Assembly: GCF_002218195.1 (NCBI RefSeq)
Contig: NZ_CP022336.1
Coordinates: 2,599,001-2,663,000 of the forward strand
DNA: 64,000 nucleotides
Direction: 5' to 3'
Source of the DNA: Sphingorhabdus sp. SMR4y
Lineage (GTDB): Bacteria > Pseudomonadota > Alphaproteobacteria > Sphingomonadales > Sphingomonadaceae
The first letter of the stretch is position 1; every line of letters starts with the position of its first letter. Position numbers and translations under genes: made by a program. The notes below the pieces were generated by a model. It saw nothing but the letters and a program-made list of their open reading frames with translations. It was not told the DNA's origin and made no database searches. Positions 53,395 through 62,060 of the stretch are shown piece after piece.

Positions 53395-54786
53395 ATGACA
53401 GGATTACAAATCGCCAGCCCAGGGCATGCGCAGCGGTCGGGGCTGGCTGTCCAAACCAAGGCAGGCTTTGGAATCGGACAGATTGCCGGGCAATTGTTTC
53501 GCGATGCGCCATCGCTTCTTCTGCTATTTTATCTGACCAGTATATTGGGTATCGAACCAGCGCTGGCTGGAGCTGTGATTTTTATCCCGAAAGTCCTTTT
53601 CGGAGCGGGATTCGATCTGACGGTGGGGCTGGTGTCGGACCGCTATGCCGCGCGGTTTGCACGCCGCCGGTGGTTGCTGGTCGGTGCCATCGCTGCGCCC
53701 TTTGCCATGCTGGGCGCCTTTACCGTGCCCGAAGGCTCCCAGTTTCTGCAGCTGGCCTGGGTTTTCATCAGCTTCAGCTTCTATATGGCGGTCTTCTCCA
53801 CTTTTTCGGTACCCTATCTCGCGCAATTTGCCGAAATGACCGACAGTCCGGCTGAACGCACGGAATTGATGGCCTGGAAACACGGCTTTACCGGGGTCGG
53901 CGTGCTGCTCGGCTCGGCCGGCACACCGGTGATGATCCATATTCTGGGCGGCGGGCGTACCGCCTATATCTGGTCGATCGGGGTGATCGGGCTGATTTGC
54001 TCTGCGGCCTTGCTGATCGCATGGTATAGCGCCGGCAAGATTCCCGACCGGAAAAACACCGCCAGACCCCTGGAGCCCCGGGAACTGCTGAAGGTCTTTT
54101 CCGATCGGCGCTTTGTCATTTTATGCCTGTCGGCTGTCATCATGACCGTCGCCGCCGGTATATCATACGCCAGCTTCGCCTTTTTCGTCTCCTTCGCCAT
54201 GGGGCGCAGCGATGCCTTCGTACAGATCGGCATTATTTCGACGATCATGGCTTTTGTGGTCATGGCGGGCGCGCCGACCTGGGTTTATGTCGCCAAGTGG
54301 CTCGGCAAAAAGCGGACCTATATCGTCGCAGCAACCTGTCATGGTCTGGTCCTCATATGCTGGGGAACATATGCAGATAGTCCGATCTATTTCGCCTATA
54401 TCATGGCCGGTCTACTGGCGCTGTTCAATTCCGGATGGGGGCTGATCATCCTGTCGATGCTCTCCGACGCGATTGCGCGTTCGCGTGAGGAAAGAGGGGA
54501 AAACCGGGCGGGAGCCTATTCCGCGGTCTGGTCGATTATCGAAAAGGCCGGTATCGCGGCGGGCGGCACTCTGGTCGTTGGCGGCATTTTGTCGCTTACC
54601 GGCTTTGATACCGAATCGGCAAAACAGGGAATCGCCCAGAGCGCCGACGCTATTCAGGGAATTGTTCTCGCCTACGCCTTTATACCCGGCATCGCGAAAA
54701 TCGTGACGGCCGGTCTTATCTGGATATTCATGCCGGATGACGATCTTATGAAACCTGCGCCTGTCGAGTTTGTCGATGAAGACTGA
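53395..54786 (+). CDS. GPH-type (MelB-like) symporter 3
   Basis: 463 aa, about 12 transmembrane helices. It is paralogous to the 42640 transporter across helices I-IV (GIGQIAGQLFRDAPSLLL versus GIGQLGAQIFRDTPAVLL). Loop 2-3 is VGLVSDRYAARFARRR, and FSVPYLAQFAEMT follows. It is the first gene of a plus-strand unit with the Gfo/Idh and FGE-like genes; its stop lies inside the next gene start. The substrate is unknown. Confidence 0.9.
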   Translation: MTGLQIASPGHAQRSGLAVQTKAGFGIGQIAGQLFRDAPSLLLLFYLTSILGIEPALAGAVIFIPKVLFGAGFDLTVGLVSDRYAARFARRRWLLVGAIAAPFAMLGAFTVPEGSQFLQLAWVFISFSFYMAVFSTFSVPYLAQFAEMTDSPAERTELMAWKHGFTGVGVLLGSAGTPVMIHILGGGRTAYIWSIGVIGLICSAALLIAWYSAGKIPDRKNTARPLEPRELLKVFSDRRFVILCLSAVIMTVAAGISYASFAFFVSFAMGRSDAFVQIGIISTIMAFVVMAGAPTWVYVAKWLGKKRTYIVAATCHGLVLICWGTYADSPIYFAYIMAGLLALFNSGWGLIILSMLSDAIARSREERGENRAGAYSAVWSIIEKAGIAAGGTLVVGGILSLTGFDTESAKQGIAQSADAIQGIVLAYAFIPGIAKIVTAGLIWIFMPDDDLMKPAPVEFVDED

Positions 54787-55810
54787 ACCGATAGGCCTCG
54801 CCCTGGTGGGCTGTGGCAGAATCAGCGCCGCCCATCTTTCTGCCGTTGCCGAGCTCGATCCCGCCTTCCGGCTTGTCGTGACCGTCGATCCGGATCTGAC
54901 TGCAGCGCAAGCGGCTGCCGAACCATTTGGTGCAAGCGCTTTTGCCGATGTTCCCAAAGCGCTGGCCCAGCCAGGCATTGATGCGGTGCTGATAGCAAGC
55001 CCCAATGGCATGCATTTCGAGCAGGCTCGCATGGCTATCGCGGCCGGCAAACATGTGCTGGTCGAAAAACCGCTTGCCGAGACCGGCGCGCAGGCATTGC
55101 AGCTTAGTGAAGCGGCCGCTGCAGCCGGTGTAATACTGGCTGCAGGGCATACATTCCGGCACGGGGCGGCGGTCCGGACTTTGATGGAGCGATTGCCAGA
55201 TTTCGGGAAACTGCTCTCGATAGAAGTCAGCCAATGTGTTTTCTGGGATGGACCGCAAGCCCCCTGGTGGGCGGAGCGGACGCCGGAAGACGGCCTGATT
55301 CTATCGCTATTTGCGCCTCATGCGCTTGATTTTGTCCAGCTCGTCATGGGTGCCGCAGATCCGTTGCGCATGCATGTCGAAGCGGCGCGACACCAGACCG
55401 GGTGGCAGGCGGAAGACGAGGCTATGATGTTGTTCGCCTATCCGGACCGGAAGATGGCCACCGTACACATATCTTACAACCAGCCGCATGTTCATGATCG
55501 CAAGACGCTTTTCTTCGACAAGGGGGTCGTTGTGATTGAAGATGGCGAGCTGCTGCGCTGGAATGGCGAATCGCTTGTCGAGCCAGCAGCGGGTGTCTTG
55601 ACCGATAGCAGCAAGATGGGCGGTCGCGATCTGTCCCATTATTTCAGCGCCCAGCTATCGGAATTTGCCAAAGCCGTGAGAGGCGAGTCGCATTGCTGCC
55701 CGACGGGGCACGACTCGGCGCGGCTGATCGAATTGCTGGACCGCGTGCGCGAGCAGGCCCTGCTCAATAGCGGTGATGCGATCAGAGCCCAATCGGAGGA
55801 GAAAAACTGA
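54776..55810 (+). CDS. Gfo/Idh/MocA family NAD(P)-dependent oxidoreductase
   Basis: 344 aa from the ATG at 54776 (11-nt overlap with the transporter). The N-terminal Rossmann motif is LALVGCGRISAAHL, with the E-K-P signature in VLVEKPLAE near residue 95, then a C-terminal alpha/beta dimerisation domain. Enzymes of this family oxidise polyols, inositols or sugar derivatives, or reduce biliverdin-like compounds. Coupling to a GPH transporter fits a sugar- or cyclitol-like substrate. Confidence 0.88.
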   Translation: MKTEPIGLALVGCGRISAAHLSAVAELDPAFRLVVTVDPDLTAAQAAAEPFGASAFADVPKALAQPGIDAVLIASPNGMHFEQARMAIAAGKHVLVEKPLAETGAQALQLSEAAAAAGVILAAGHTFRHGAAVRTLMERLPDFGKLLSIEVSQCVFWDGPQAPWWAERTPEDGLILSLFAPHALDFVQLVMGAADPLRMHVEAARHQTGWQAEDEAMMLFAYPDRKMATVHISYNQPHVHDRKTLFFDKGVVVIEDGELLRWNGESLVEPAAGVLTDSSKMGGRDLSHYFSAQLSEFAKAVRGESHCCPTGHDSARLIELLDRVREQALLNSGDAIRAQSEEKN

Positions 55811-56634
55811 TGTCCCTGTTTCTAGTCGTCGCTTCGGCGGCAGCGAGCCCGGTCACAGAGCCACCGGCCTTTCCGCCGGTTCGGGCCGGCGCCGCCTTTG
55901 CCGAATGTCAGGAATGTCCGGAAATGGTAGTCATTCCGCCCGGCGAGTTTGTCATGGGTTCCTCGCAGGAAGAGCGCGACACGCTTGGTGTGATGAAGAT
56001 GTTCGATAAAATGGAATCACCGCGCCACAAGGTGTCGATCGGCTATTATTTCGCGGTGGGTCGCTACTCGATCACCTTCGATCAGTGGGATGCCTGTGTG
56101 GCAGACGGTGGGTGCAACGGCTATTCACCCGATGACTCAGGATGGGGACGGGGCCGCCGTCCCGTGATCAATGTGAATTATGCCGATACACAGGCCTATA
56201 TTTCGTGGCTGAGCGCCAAAACGGGCCAGCAATATCGGCTGTTGAGCGAAGCCGAATGGGAGCATGCCGGTCGCGGCGGGACGGATAGCTGGTATCCCTT
56301 CGGCAACAGTATCGATCCGGACAAGGCCAATTACGGTCATAATCTGGACCGGACAACGCCGGTAGGAAGCTATCCGCCCAACGGTTTCGGATTGCATGAC
56401 ATGACGGCCAATACGGCCCAGTGGGTTCAGGATTGTCACCATGATGATTATGTCGGCGCGCCGACTGACGGTTCCGCCTGGCTCAGCGGAGACTGTAAAT
56501 TGCGGAATGTCCGCGGCGGGGGGTGGAGTCTGCAGGGATGGAGCGTTCGTGTTGCGCAGCGCATTGGCGATCCACCCGAAGCCCGCAATGATCATCTCGG
56601 GTTTCGCGTGGCCCGCGATCTGCCGCAGCCCTGA
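55810..56634 (+). CDS. Formylglycine-generating-enzyme (SUMF1) family protein
   Basis: 274 aa. A short hydrophobic N-terminus (MSLFLVVASAAAS) may be a signal peptide. The FGE-sulfatase domain has MVVIPPGEFVMGS, YRLLSEAEWEHAGRGG, GLHDMTANTAQWVQDC, VRGGGWS and a terminal GFRVAR. The family includes sulfatase-activating FGEs, PvdO and EgtB-like enzymes. No sulfatase gene is in the window, so a non-sulfatase role is possible. The ATG overlaps the Gfo/Idh stop (TGATG), and its stop lies 2 nt from the convergent SDR stop. Confidence 0.88.
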   Translation: MSLFLVVASAAASPVTEPPAFPPVRAGAAFAECQECPEMVVIPPGEFVMGSSQEERDTLGVMKMFDKMESPRHKVSIGYYFAVGRYSITFDQWDACVADGGCNGYSPDDSGWGRGRRPVINVNYADTQAYISWLSAKTGQQYRLLSEAEWEHAGRGGTDSWYPFGNSIDPDKANYGHNLDRTTPVGSYPPNGFGLHDMTANTAQWVQDCHHDDYVGAPTDGSAWLSGDCKLRNVRGGGWSLQGWSVRVAQRIGDPPEARNDHLGFRVARDLPQP

Positions 56635-56636
56635 TG

Positions 56637-57419
56637 CTATCGTCCGCCGGCCACGTCCAATGTGCTGCCGGTGATATAGCTTGCTTCCGGTGACGCCAGG
56701 AAGCTGACGGCATTCGCGACCTCTTCCGGCGTGCCGAGCCTGTGCAACGGTACCATCCGGATCGGGCTATATTCCAGCCCGTCCTCGTGCATTTTCCGCA
56801 GATAGGGGCCGGCCAGTTCGGTGTCGATCGGTCCGGGCGCGACCGCGTTGATGGTGATAGCATGATCGGCGAGCTCGATCGCCAAATCGCGGACAAAGCC
56901 GATCACGCCGGCTTTGGCTGTGGAATAGGCGCAGGCTCCGGTATGAAAGGCATTCCACACCGTGCCGTTGCGGGCGCCGGATGACAGGCAAATGATCCGG
57001 CCATATTTCTGGTCCATCATCGCCGGAAGCGCCGCCCTGGTACAGAGGAACATCGACCGCAGGCTCAGCCGCATAGTGTGGTCCCAGTCGTCGACATCCA
57101 TGTCCCAGATGCGACCGGAACGTCCGCCCCCGACATTGTTGACCAATATATCAGGCGTGAACCCTTTCTCCTGTGCCTCGGCAAATAAAGAGGTGACAGC
57201 AGCCTCGTCGGTCACATCGCAGGTCAGGGCAAGCGCCTGTCTTCCGTCTTCGGCCAGAAGCGTTCCGGTTTCAGCGAGCCGTTGCGGATCCTTGTCGGCA
57301 ATGACGACGCGCGCACCCTGCCTGGCCATATGCAGGGCGCAGGCTTTGCCGATGCCCAGTCCGGCACCGGTAATCAGGGCTGTTTGCCCGGCAAGGCTGA
57401 AAGCGAGATTTTGTTCCAT
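56637..57419 (-). CDS. Short-chain dehydrogenase/reductase
   Basis: 260 aa classical SDR with ITGAGLGIG, LVNNVGGG, serine in CLSSGAR and Y-S-T-A-K as YxxxK. It has the C-terminal EASYITGSTLDVAGGR ending typical of the FabG-like group. It is convergent with the FGE-like gene and divergent from the NCS1 permease. The substrate is unknown. Confidence 0.88.
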   Translation of the reverse strand: MEQNLAFSLAGQTALITGAGLGIGKACALHMARQGARVVIADKDPQRLAETGTLLAEDGRQALALTCDVTDEAAVTSLFAEAQEKGFTPDILVNNVGGGRSGRIWDMDVDDWDHTMRLSLRSMFLCTRAALPAMMDQKYGRIICLSSGARNGTVWNAFHTGACAYSTAKAGVIGFVRDLAIELADHAITINAVAPGPIDTELAGPYLRKMHEDGLEYSPIRMVPLHRLGTPEEVANAVSFLASPEASYITGSTLDVAGGR

Positions 57420-57595
57420 CTGCCAACGCTAATATAGTCCCGGCCCAACGGGCGGGTCATTGCGATGCTGTCCGCTGTGCGGAATATTACCGAAATATCC
57501 GAACAGCGAGCAAGTATGACATTCGCGCGAACCGTCCTGCATCAAACATGGTCTCCTGAAAACATCGGCATATCGTCGCAAACAAGGGGGCGCAG

Positions 57596-58942
57596 ATGAA
57601 CTGGGATCTGAAAAAATGGTGGACGCTGGACGAAGCCATGGAAATCGAATCGGCCGACAATCCGTTTGCGCCGGTGACCGCTGACCAGCGCCAGGATACG
57701 ACGCCCATGCTGGCTCTGGCCTTCGGCTGGGGATTCCTGATCACGGGTCTGATTGCCGGAGGGCAGATCGGCTCCGGGCTCCCTTTCTGGCCCGATTTCA
57801 TTCTCGCGACCTTTGTCGGCAATATGATCAACTTTGCCATTGGCGCGCTGGTCGCGTTTATCGCCTATAAGACCGCCTGCAATTCAGGGCTACTCTATCA
57901 GTTCGTCTATGGGCGTGTCGGCGTCTATCTGCCGGTGGTCTTTGTCGCTCTGCTGCTGACGGGGTGGCAAGCCATCATCGTCGGTGCTTTCGGTTTCACA
58001 TTCGCCCAGAGTTTCGAAAGCCCGTTATTCTACGCGGTGGCCATCTTCGGCGGACTCCTGTTTACAGCCACGGCCTATTTCGGGGTCAAGGGCATCGAGA
58101 GGGTCAGTCTCCCGTCGGTCGTAGTGCTCGTGCTGGTGGGATTATATGCCATCTATCTCAATGTCGACAATGCGGGCGGCACGTCGGCTTTTCTTGCTTT
58201 GTCCCAGGATACAGCGGCAAAAACACCCATGTCTTTTCCCATGGCAGTCAATCTGATCGTCGGATCATGGGTGGTCGGCGCTGTCGTCATGGCAGAATAT
58301 GCCCGCTTTGCAAAAAAGGCATGGGTGGCGATCGCCATTCCCTTCATCGTGATGATTGTTGCCCAGTGGTTTCTGCAGGTTGTCGGGGCCATGGGGTCGG
58401 TGGTATCCGGTTCACCCGATTTTACCACCTATCTGCTCAACCAGGGCATGATCGTTGCCGGTCTCGGCATATTGGGAATGAGCCTGGCGCTCTGGACCAC
58501 CGGTAACGCCAATCTCTATTTGCCGGCAATCCAGACGTCAGCCGTGATGCGGCGCCCCAAACGGGTGATGGTCGTTGTGTGGGGCCTGCTGGGCACTGTG
58601 CTCGGGCTTGGTCTTTATCAATATTTCCTCGACTGGATCAATTTGCTCGCCGCTCTGGTGCCGCCGCTGGTGGGGCCGCTGATCGTCGATTATTATCTCG
58701 TCCACAAAGGACAGTATGATACGGATGATCTCCCCCGGCTGCACCGTTGGAACCGGAGCGCGATAGCCTCCTACCTGGCGGGCGCATTTTTCGCCTATGC
58801 GCATCTGGAAGGACTTCTGACTTTGCCCGAGCAGCTCATTCCCTCCCTGTTTGGACTGGTGGTATCGATGCTTTGCTATGCAGCCATCTGCGGTGTCGCA
58901 GCAGCGACGGGCAAAAAGGTCGGCTATTCCAGCCTCCGGTAG
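57596..58942 (+). CDS. NCS1/CodB-like nucleobase-type permease
   Basis: 448 aa, about 12 transmembrane helices. The N-terminal soluble stretch is followed by GWGFLITGLIAGGQIGSGLPF, where helix I of NCS1 cytosine/purine/allantoin/hydantoin transporters binds substrate and cation. It ends on VGPLIVDYYLVHKGQYD, a family feature. It imports a nucleobase-, hydantoin- or allantoin-like compound. It precedes the M24 and luciferase-like genes, whose enzymes may process that import. Confidence 0.88.
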   Translation: MNWDLKKWWTLDEAMEIESADNPFAPVTADQRQDTTPMLALAFGWGFLITGLIAGGQIGSGLPFWPDFILATFVGNMINFAIGALVAFIAYKTACNSGLLYQFVYGRVGVYLPVVFVALLLTGWQAIIVGAFGFTFAQSFESPLFYAVAIFGGLLFTATAYFGVKGIERVSLPSVVVLVLVGLYAIYLNVDNAGGTSAFLALSQDTAAKTPMSFPMAVNLIVGSWVVGAVVMAEYARFAKKAWVAIAIPFIVMIVAQWFLQVVGAMGSVVSGSPDFTTYLLNQGMIVAGLGILGMSLALWTTGNANLYLPAIQTSAVMRRPKRVMVVVWGLLGTVLGLGLYQYFLDWINLLAALVPPLVGPLIVDYYLVHKGQYDTDDLPRLHRWNRSAIASYLAGAFFAYAHLEGLLTLPEQLIPSLFGLVVSMLCYAAICGVAAATGKKVGYSSLR

Positions 58943-58956
58943 AGGCGAACCGGTGC

Positions 58957-59814
58957 CTATATCCGGTCGATATTCCGATCCAGAAAGGCGGTCATCGCCG
59001 AGGCCTTGTGTCCCGGGCCGGGCGCGATGCTGGCAACCTCGCCGCAGGGCAGCAGCTCCAGAGCTGTTTCGACGGCGGCCTTCAGTGTCGGGAGTTCGCC
59101 ATCGGGCTTGAGCAGAAGTGTAGGGGCGTTCAGCTGTGGCATCCGTTCAAACGCCCGATAGTTGAAAGCCGCCAGATAGGGTTTGGAATAGCTGTCGAGC
59201 GCCTTCAGCACGTCCAGCGTGATCCGGTGCAATATTGCCGGCGGCGGCATTGGAACTGATAAGCGGTTTTCCGGAACTTTCAGGAAATGGGGAAAATATA
59301 GCGCCTGATCCCGGCAGAAGTTGAAGGCCCAGATCAGATGGCGGCCATATTCATCCGGCTCCACTTTCGGCGCATAATTGGCGACAATCTGCTCGCGCAG
59401 TTCGTCCTCATATTCGGTAATACCGTCGAGCATTATCGCGCCGCTGTTTTGCGGAAAGGCGACCCCGAATTCACAGGCAATTCTGGCGCCGGTGTGAGTG
59501 CCATATATATGGGCCTTGTCGAGTCCCAGCCCGGCCATCATCCGCTTTATGGAATCTGCGAAATAGGGAATGTCCGGTGTCTCGGGCGCCGGCACATCGG
59601 AGTCGCCGTTGCCCAGCGTATCCGGTGCGATAATCGAACCGCGAAATCCGGCTCCGGCCAATTCCCGCATCATGTCCTGCATGAACCACGATGATGCGGG
59701 CGATGCATGAAGCAGGATGATTGGAACGATATCCTCGTCCCCTTTCAGGATTCGCAAGTGAATTTGCCCTTCGTCAAGTTCCACGAATGCACGGCTGATT
59801 TTCTGTTCTGTCAT
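58957..59814 (-). CDS. Alpha/beta-hydrolase-fold protein with GTHTG elbow
   Basis: 285 aa. The oxyanion region is LLHASPASS (34-42). The elbow is G105-T-H107-T-G109, with His at the usual nucleophile position. Unlike the two related window proteins it keeps a C-terminal G-H (PGPGHKAS). The annotation as hydrolase is therefore structural only. Divergent from the M24 gene, convergent with the NCS1 permease 14 nt away. Confidence 0.85.
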   Translation of the reverse strand: MTEQKISRAFVELDEGQIHLRILKGDEDIVPIILLHASPASSWFMQDMMRELAGAGFRGSIIAPDTLGNGDSDVPAPETPDIPYFADSIKRMMAGLGLDKAHIYGTHTGARIACEFGVAFPQNSGAIMLDGITEYEDELREQIVANYAPKVEPDEYGRHLIWAFNFCRDQALYFPHFLKVPENRLSVPMPPPAILHRITLDVLKALDSYSKPYLAAFNYRAFERMPQLNAPTLLLKPDGELPTLKAAVETALELLPCGEVASIAPGPGHKASAMTAFLDRNIDRI

Positions 59815-59862
59815 GATGGCAGACTAGAGCGTCATGCGACGGGGAATCCCTTGGCGCTGATC

Positions 59863-59881
59863 CTATCCAACAGTCGGATAG
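59863..59881. promoter_or_regulatory. Inverted repeat CTATCC-N7-GGATAG
   Basis: It lies between the divergent hydrolase-fold gene and the M24 operon. The arms are perfect 6-mers. It is a candidate regulatory site without an adjacent regulator. Confidence 0.3.
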
Positions 59882-59913
59882 CGACGAGACTTGTTCCTAC
59901 ATCGTTCGGGTAA

Positions 59914-61224
59914 GTGCGACATCGGGGCATGCCAAAATCGTTTCCGTCCGAAGATGCTTCCTTGCTCCGTGCCCTCGAAGGCCGCGGTCCGATGAACATG
60001 GAGCGCGCGTTGCAAGTGATGGATGTTCACGGGCTGGACGGGATTGTTGTCGGTGCGCCGGAAAATGTCTTTCACATGACCGGACATTGGCCGCAGATTG
60101 CGCGCACGCGCATCGGTCAGCCGCCGGGAACGTTCGCACTGCTGACCCGGCGGGATATCGAGCATCTTGGTCTGGTAACCAGCAGTTTTCTCTATTTTTA
60201 CACTTGGTCCGATGGCCGTACGCGCGAAGACGTAGAGCCGTGGCTCTACAATGGGCTGGGGGATGATGGCGATTTCAGCCCGGCGCCCCGCTACGATTTC
60301 TGTGCTGACCGGCAGGATGTGCCGCTAAGTGCGCTCGAGAGCCACCGCCGTGCGGTACTGGACACCGGGCTGGCGCAACGCCAGAGTTTTCATGATGCCG
60401 GCGCGGCGCTGGCAAGCGCCATGCAAGACATGGGTTTGTGGAAAGGGCGCATCGGTTTCGATGACCCGGTCATCCAGGAAGTTGCCAGCCGGCACGATAT
60501 GCCGGGCGATCTGGTCCAGGCTGACAATATCCTGCGGGAAATCCGGCTGGTTAAATCGTCGCTGGAAATCGCCTTGATGGGCCGTGCGGCAGAGGCCAAT
60601 GTCCATGCCCTGAACGCCGTCGGCGCGGCGGTCCGAGCCGGAGCCACCCACCGTGACCTGCAGGCGCTGTATCTTGCAGAGACGGCGGCGCGGGGAAACA
60701 AGGCTGTCTTCCTTAATGTCGATCGGGTCTCTTCCGAACTGTCCGGGGAAACCATCGCGGACGGCCAGGCTCTGTTCCTCGACGGCGTCAGCCATTTCAT
60801 GAATTATCATGGCGACTTTGCACGCACGGTGTTTGTCGGAGAGCCCTGCGCATCTGCGCGTCGGGCGGCGGAAGCCTCCGCGTTTGGCTGGTCCGCCATC
60901 CGCGAAAAACTGCGGCCCGGTCTCCGCTATTCCGAGATCGTGGCAATGGGGCAGGAAGCTGTCAGCAAAAAAGGCTATGGAGTCACGATCGGCTTTGGCC
61001 CGCACAGCGTCGGACTGGCTCACACGGACGAGCCCGGAGAGCTGGCTGGCGGCTTCTACCGCAAGCCCGATATCATTCTCGAGCCCGGCATGATTATCAG
61101 CGTCGATTGCCCTGTCCTCGATACGGGGATTGGCGGCTCTGCCCATTGTGAAGACCTGATGCTGATCACGGCAGACGGTGCCGAACCCATCCATTCCTTA
61201 CACGAACCGGTGATAATCATATGA
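59914..61224 (+). CDS. M24 (prolidase/creatinase-fold) peptidase homolog
   Basis: 436 aa from GTG 59914 (431 aa from ATG 59929). The N-terminal creatinase domain precedes the pita-bread domain. Metal ligands can be traced: D in LFLDG, D in HGDFARTV, H in GPHSVGL and E in HCEDLML. The fourth position (usually E in a T-I-E-P motif) reads V-D-C-P, a conservative E-to-D change. It may be a peptidase, a creatinase-like amidinohydrolase or an ectoine-hydrolase-like enzyme. The stop overlaps the first luciferase-like gene (ATGA). Confidence 0.82.
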   Translation: MRHRGMPKSFPSEDASLLRALEGRGPMNMERALQVMDVHGLDGIVVGAPENVFHMTGHWPQIARTRIGQPPGTFALLTRRDIEHLGLVTSSFLYFYTWSDGRTREDVEPWLYNGLGDDGDFSPAPRYDFCADRQDVPLSALESHRRAVLDTGLAQRQSFHDAGAALASAMQDMGLWKGRIGFDDPVIQEVASRHDMPGDLVQADNILREIRLVKSSLEIALMGRAAEANVHALNAVGAAVRAGATHRDLQALYLAETAARGNKAVFLNVDRVSSELSGETIADGQALFLDGVSHFMNYHGDFARTVFVGEPCASARRAAEASAFGWSAIREKLRPGLRYSEIVAMGQEAVSKKGYGVTIGFGPHSVGLAHTDEPGELAGGFYRKPDIILEPGMIISVDCPVLDTGIGGSAHCEDLMLITADGAEPIHSLHEPVIII

Positions 61225-62060
61225 ACAGACATTTTATACTATCGGCTACGATCGCGCAGCCGGAGCTCAACAACCCGGCGTGGGCCGACAGCGTGTTGAA
61301 CGGAGCAGACCGCGCCGGGATTGACCTCGCCGTGCTGGGGGCACCCGGTTCCCTGCCGTTTGATCCCATGGTGATAGCTGCATGGGCGGCACCGATGACC
61401 CAGCGGATCGGGCTTGTCCCCTGCGTGTCGACGGCTGTGGCACATCCTTTCCACTCGGCGCGGTCGCTGTCGGCGATCGACTTTCTGTCGTCCGGACGGG
61501 CAGCATGGAACCCGATAGCGGGAGCGGGGCACGACAATATAGTGGCTGCGGACATGGTATCTGCGGCCCGCAGTTTGTGGGACGGCTGGGCCAGTGATGC
61601 GCTGATTATAGACAAGGAAAGCGGTCGGTATCTGGACGGCTCCAAAGTGCGGCTCAGCAACTACGAAGGCCCGCATTTCAAAGTAAGGGGGCCGCTGAAC
61701 GCTGCCCGTCCCTTGCAGGGGCATCCATTGCTGGTCGCTGACGCTTCCGCGCCATTTGATGTCGCGGGCACCGACCTTGTGATCCTGGAGGAAGGACAGG
61801 CCGCATTGCCAGGCTCCAACTGCCTGAAGCGAGCCGGAAACAGTCCCGACCTGGCAGCACTGGTTGCTGAATTCGAAGCGGGCGAGATTGCCGGAGTGCA
61901 CTGGACACTTACTAATCCGGGCGATGATCTCCGGGAGATTGCAGAATTCTCTTCGGCGCTTTCCCGTTTCCGGCAGGCGCGGGAAACCGGCAGCACATTG
62001 CGCGAGAGACTAGGCCTCCCCCTCTCTGACAACCTGATTTCCGAAGGAGCGTTCGCATGA
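61221..62060 (+). CDS. Short luciferase-like (LLM) flavin-dependent protein
   Basis: 279 aa. LLM features in the first half are GADRAGIDLAVLG, RIGLVPCVST and LDFLSSGRA-type SAIDFLSSGRAAWN. The second half is shorter than in typical LLM monooxygenases of 330-450 aa. It overlaps neighbours by 4 nt on both sides. It may act with the full-length LLM enzyme next to it, or be a reduced paralog. Confidence 0.78.
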   Translation: MNRHFILSATIAQPELNNPAWADSVLNGADRAGIDLAVLGAPGSLPFDPMVIAAWAAPMTQRIGLVPCVSTAVAHPFHSARSLSAIDFLSSGRAAWNPIAGAGHDNIVAADMVSAARSLWDGWASDALIIDKESGRYLDGSKVRLSNYEGPHFKVRGPLNAARPLQGHPLLVADASAPFDVAGTDLVILEEGQAALPGSNCLKRAGNSPDLAALVAEFEAGEIAGVHWTLTNPGDDLREIAEFSSALSRFRQARETGSTLRERLGLPLSDNLISEGAFA

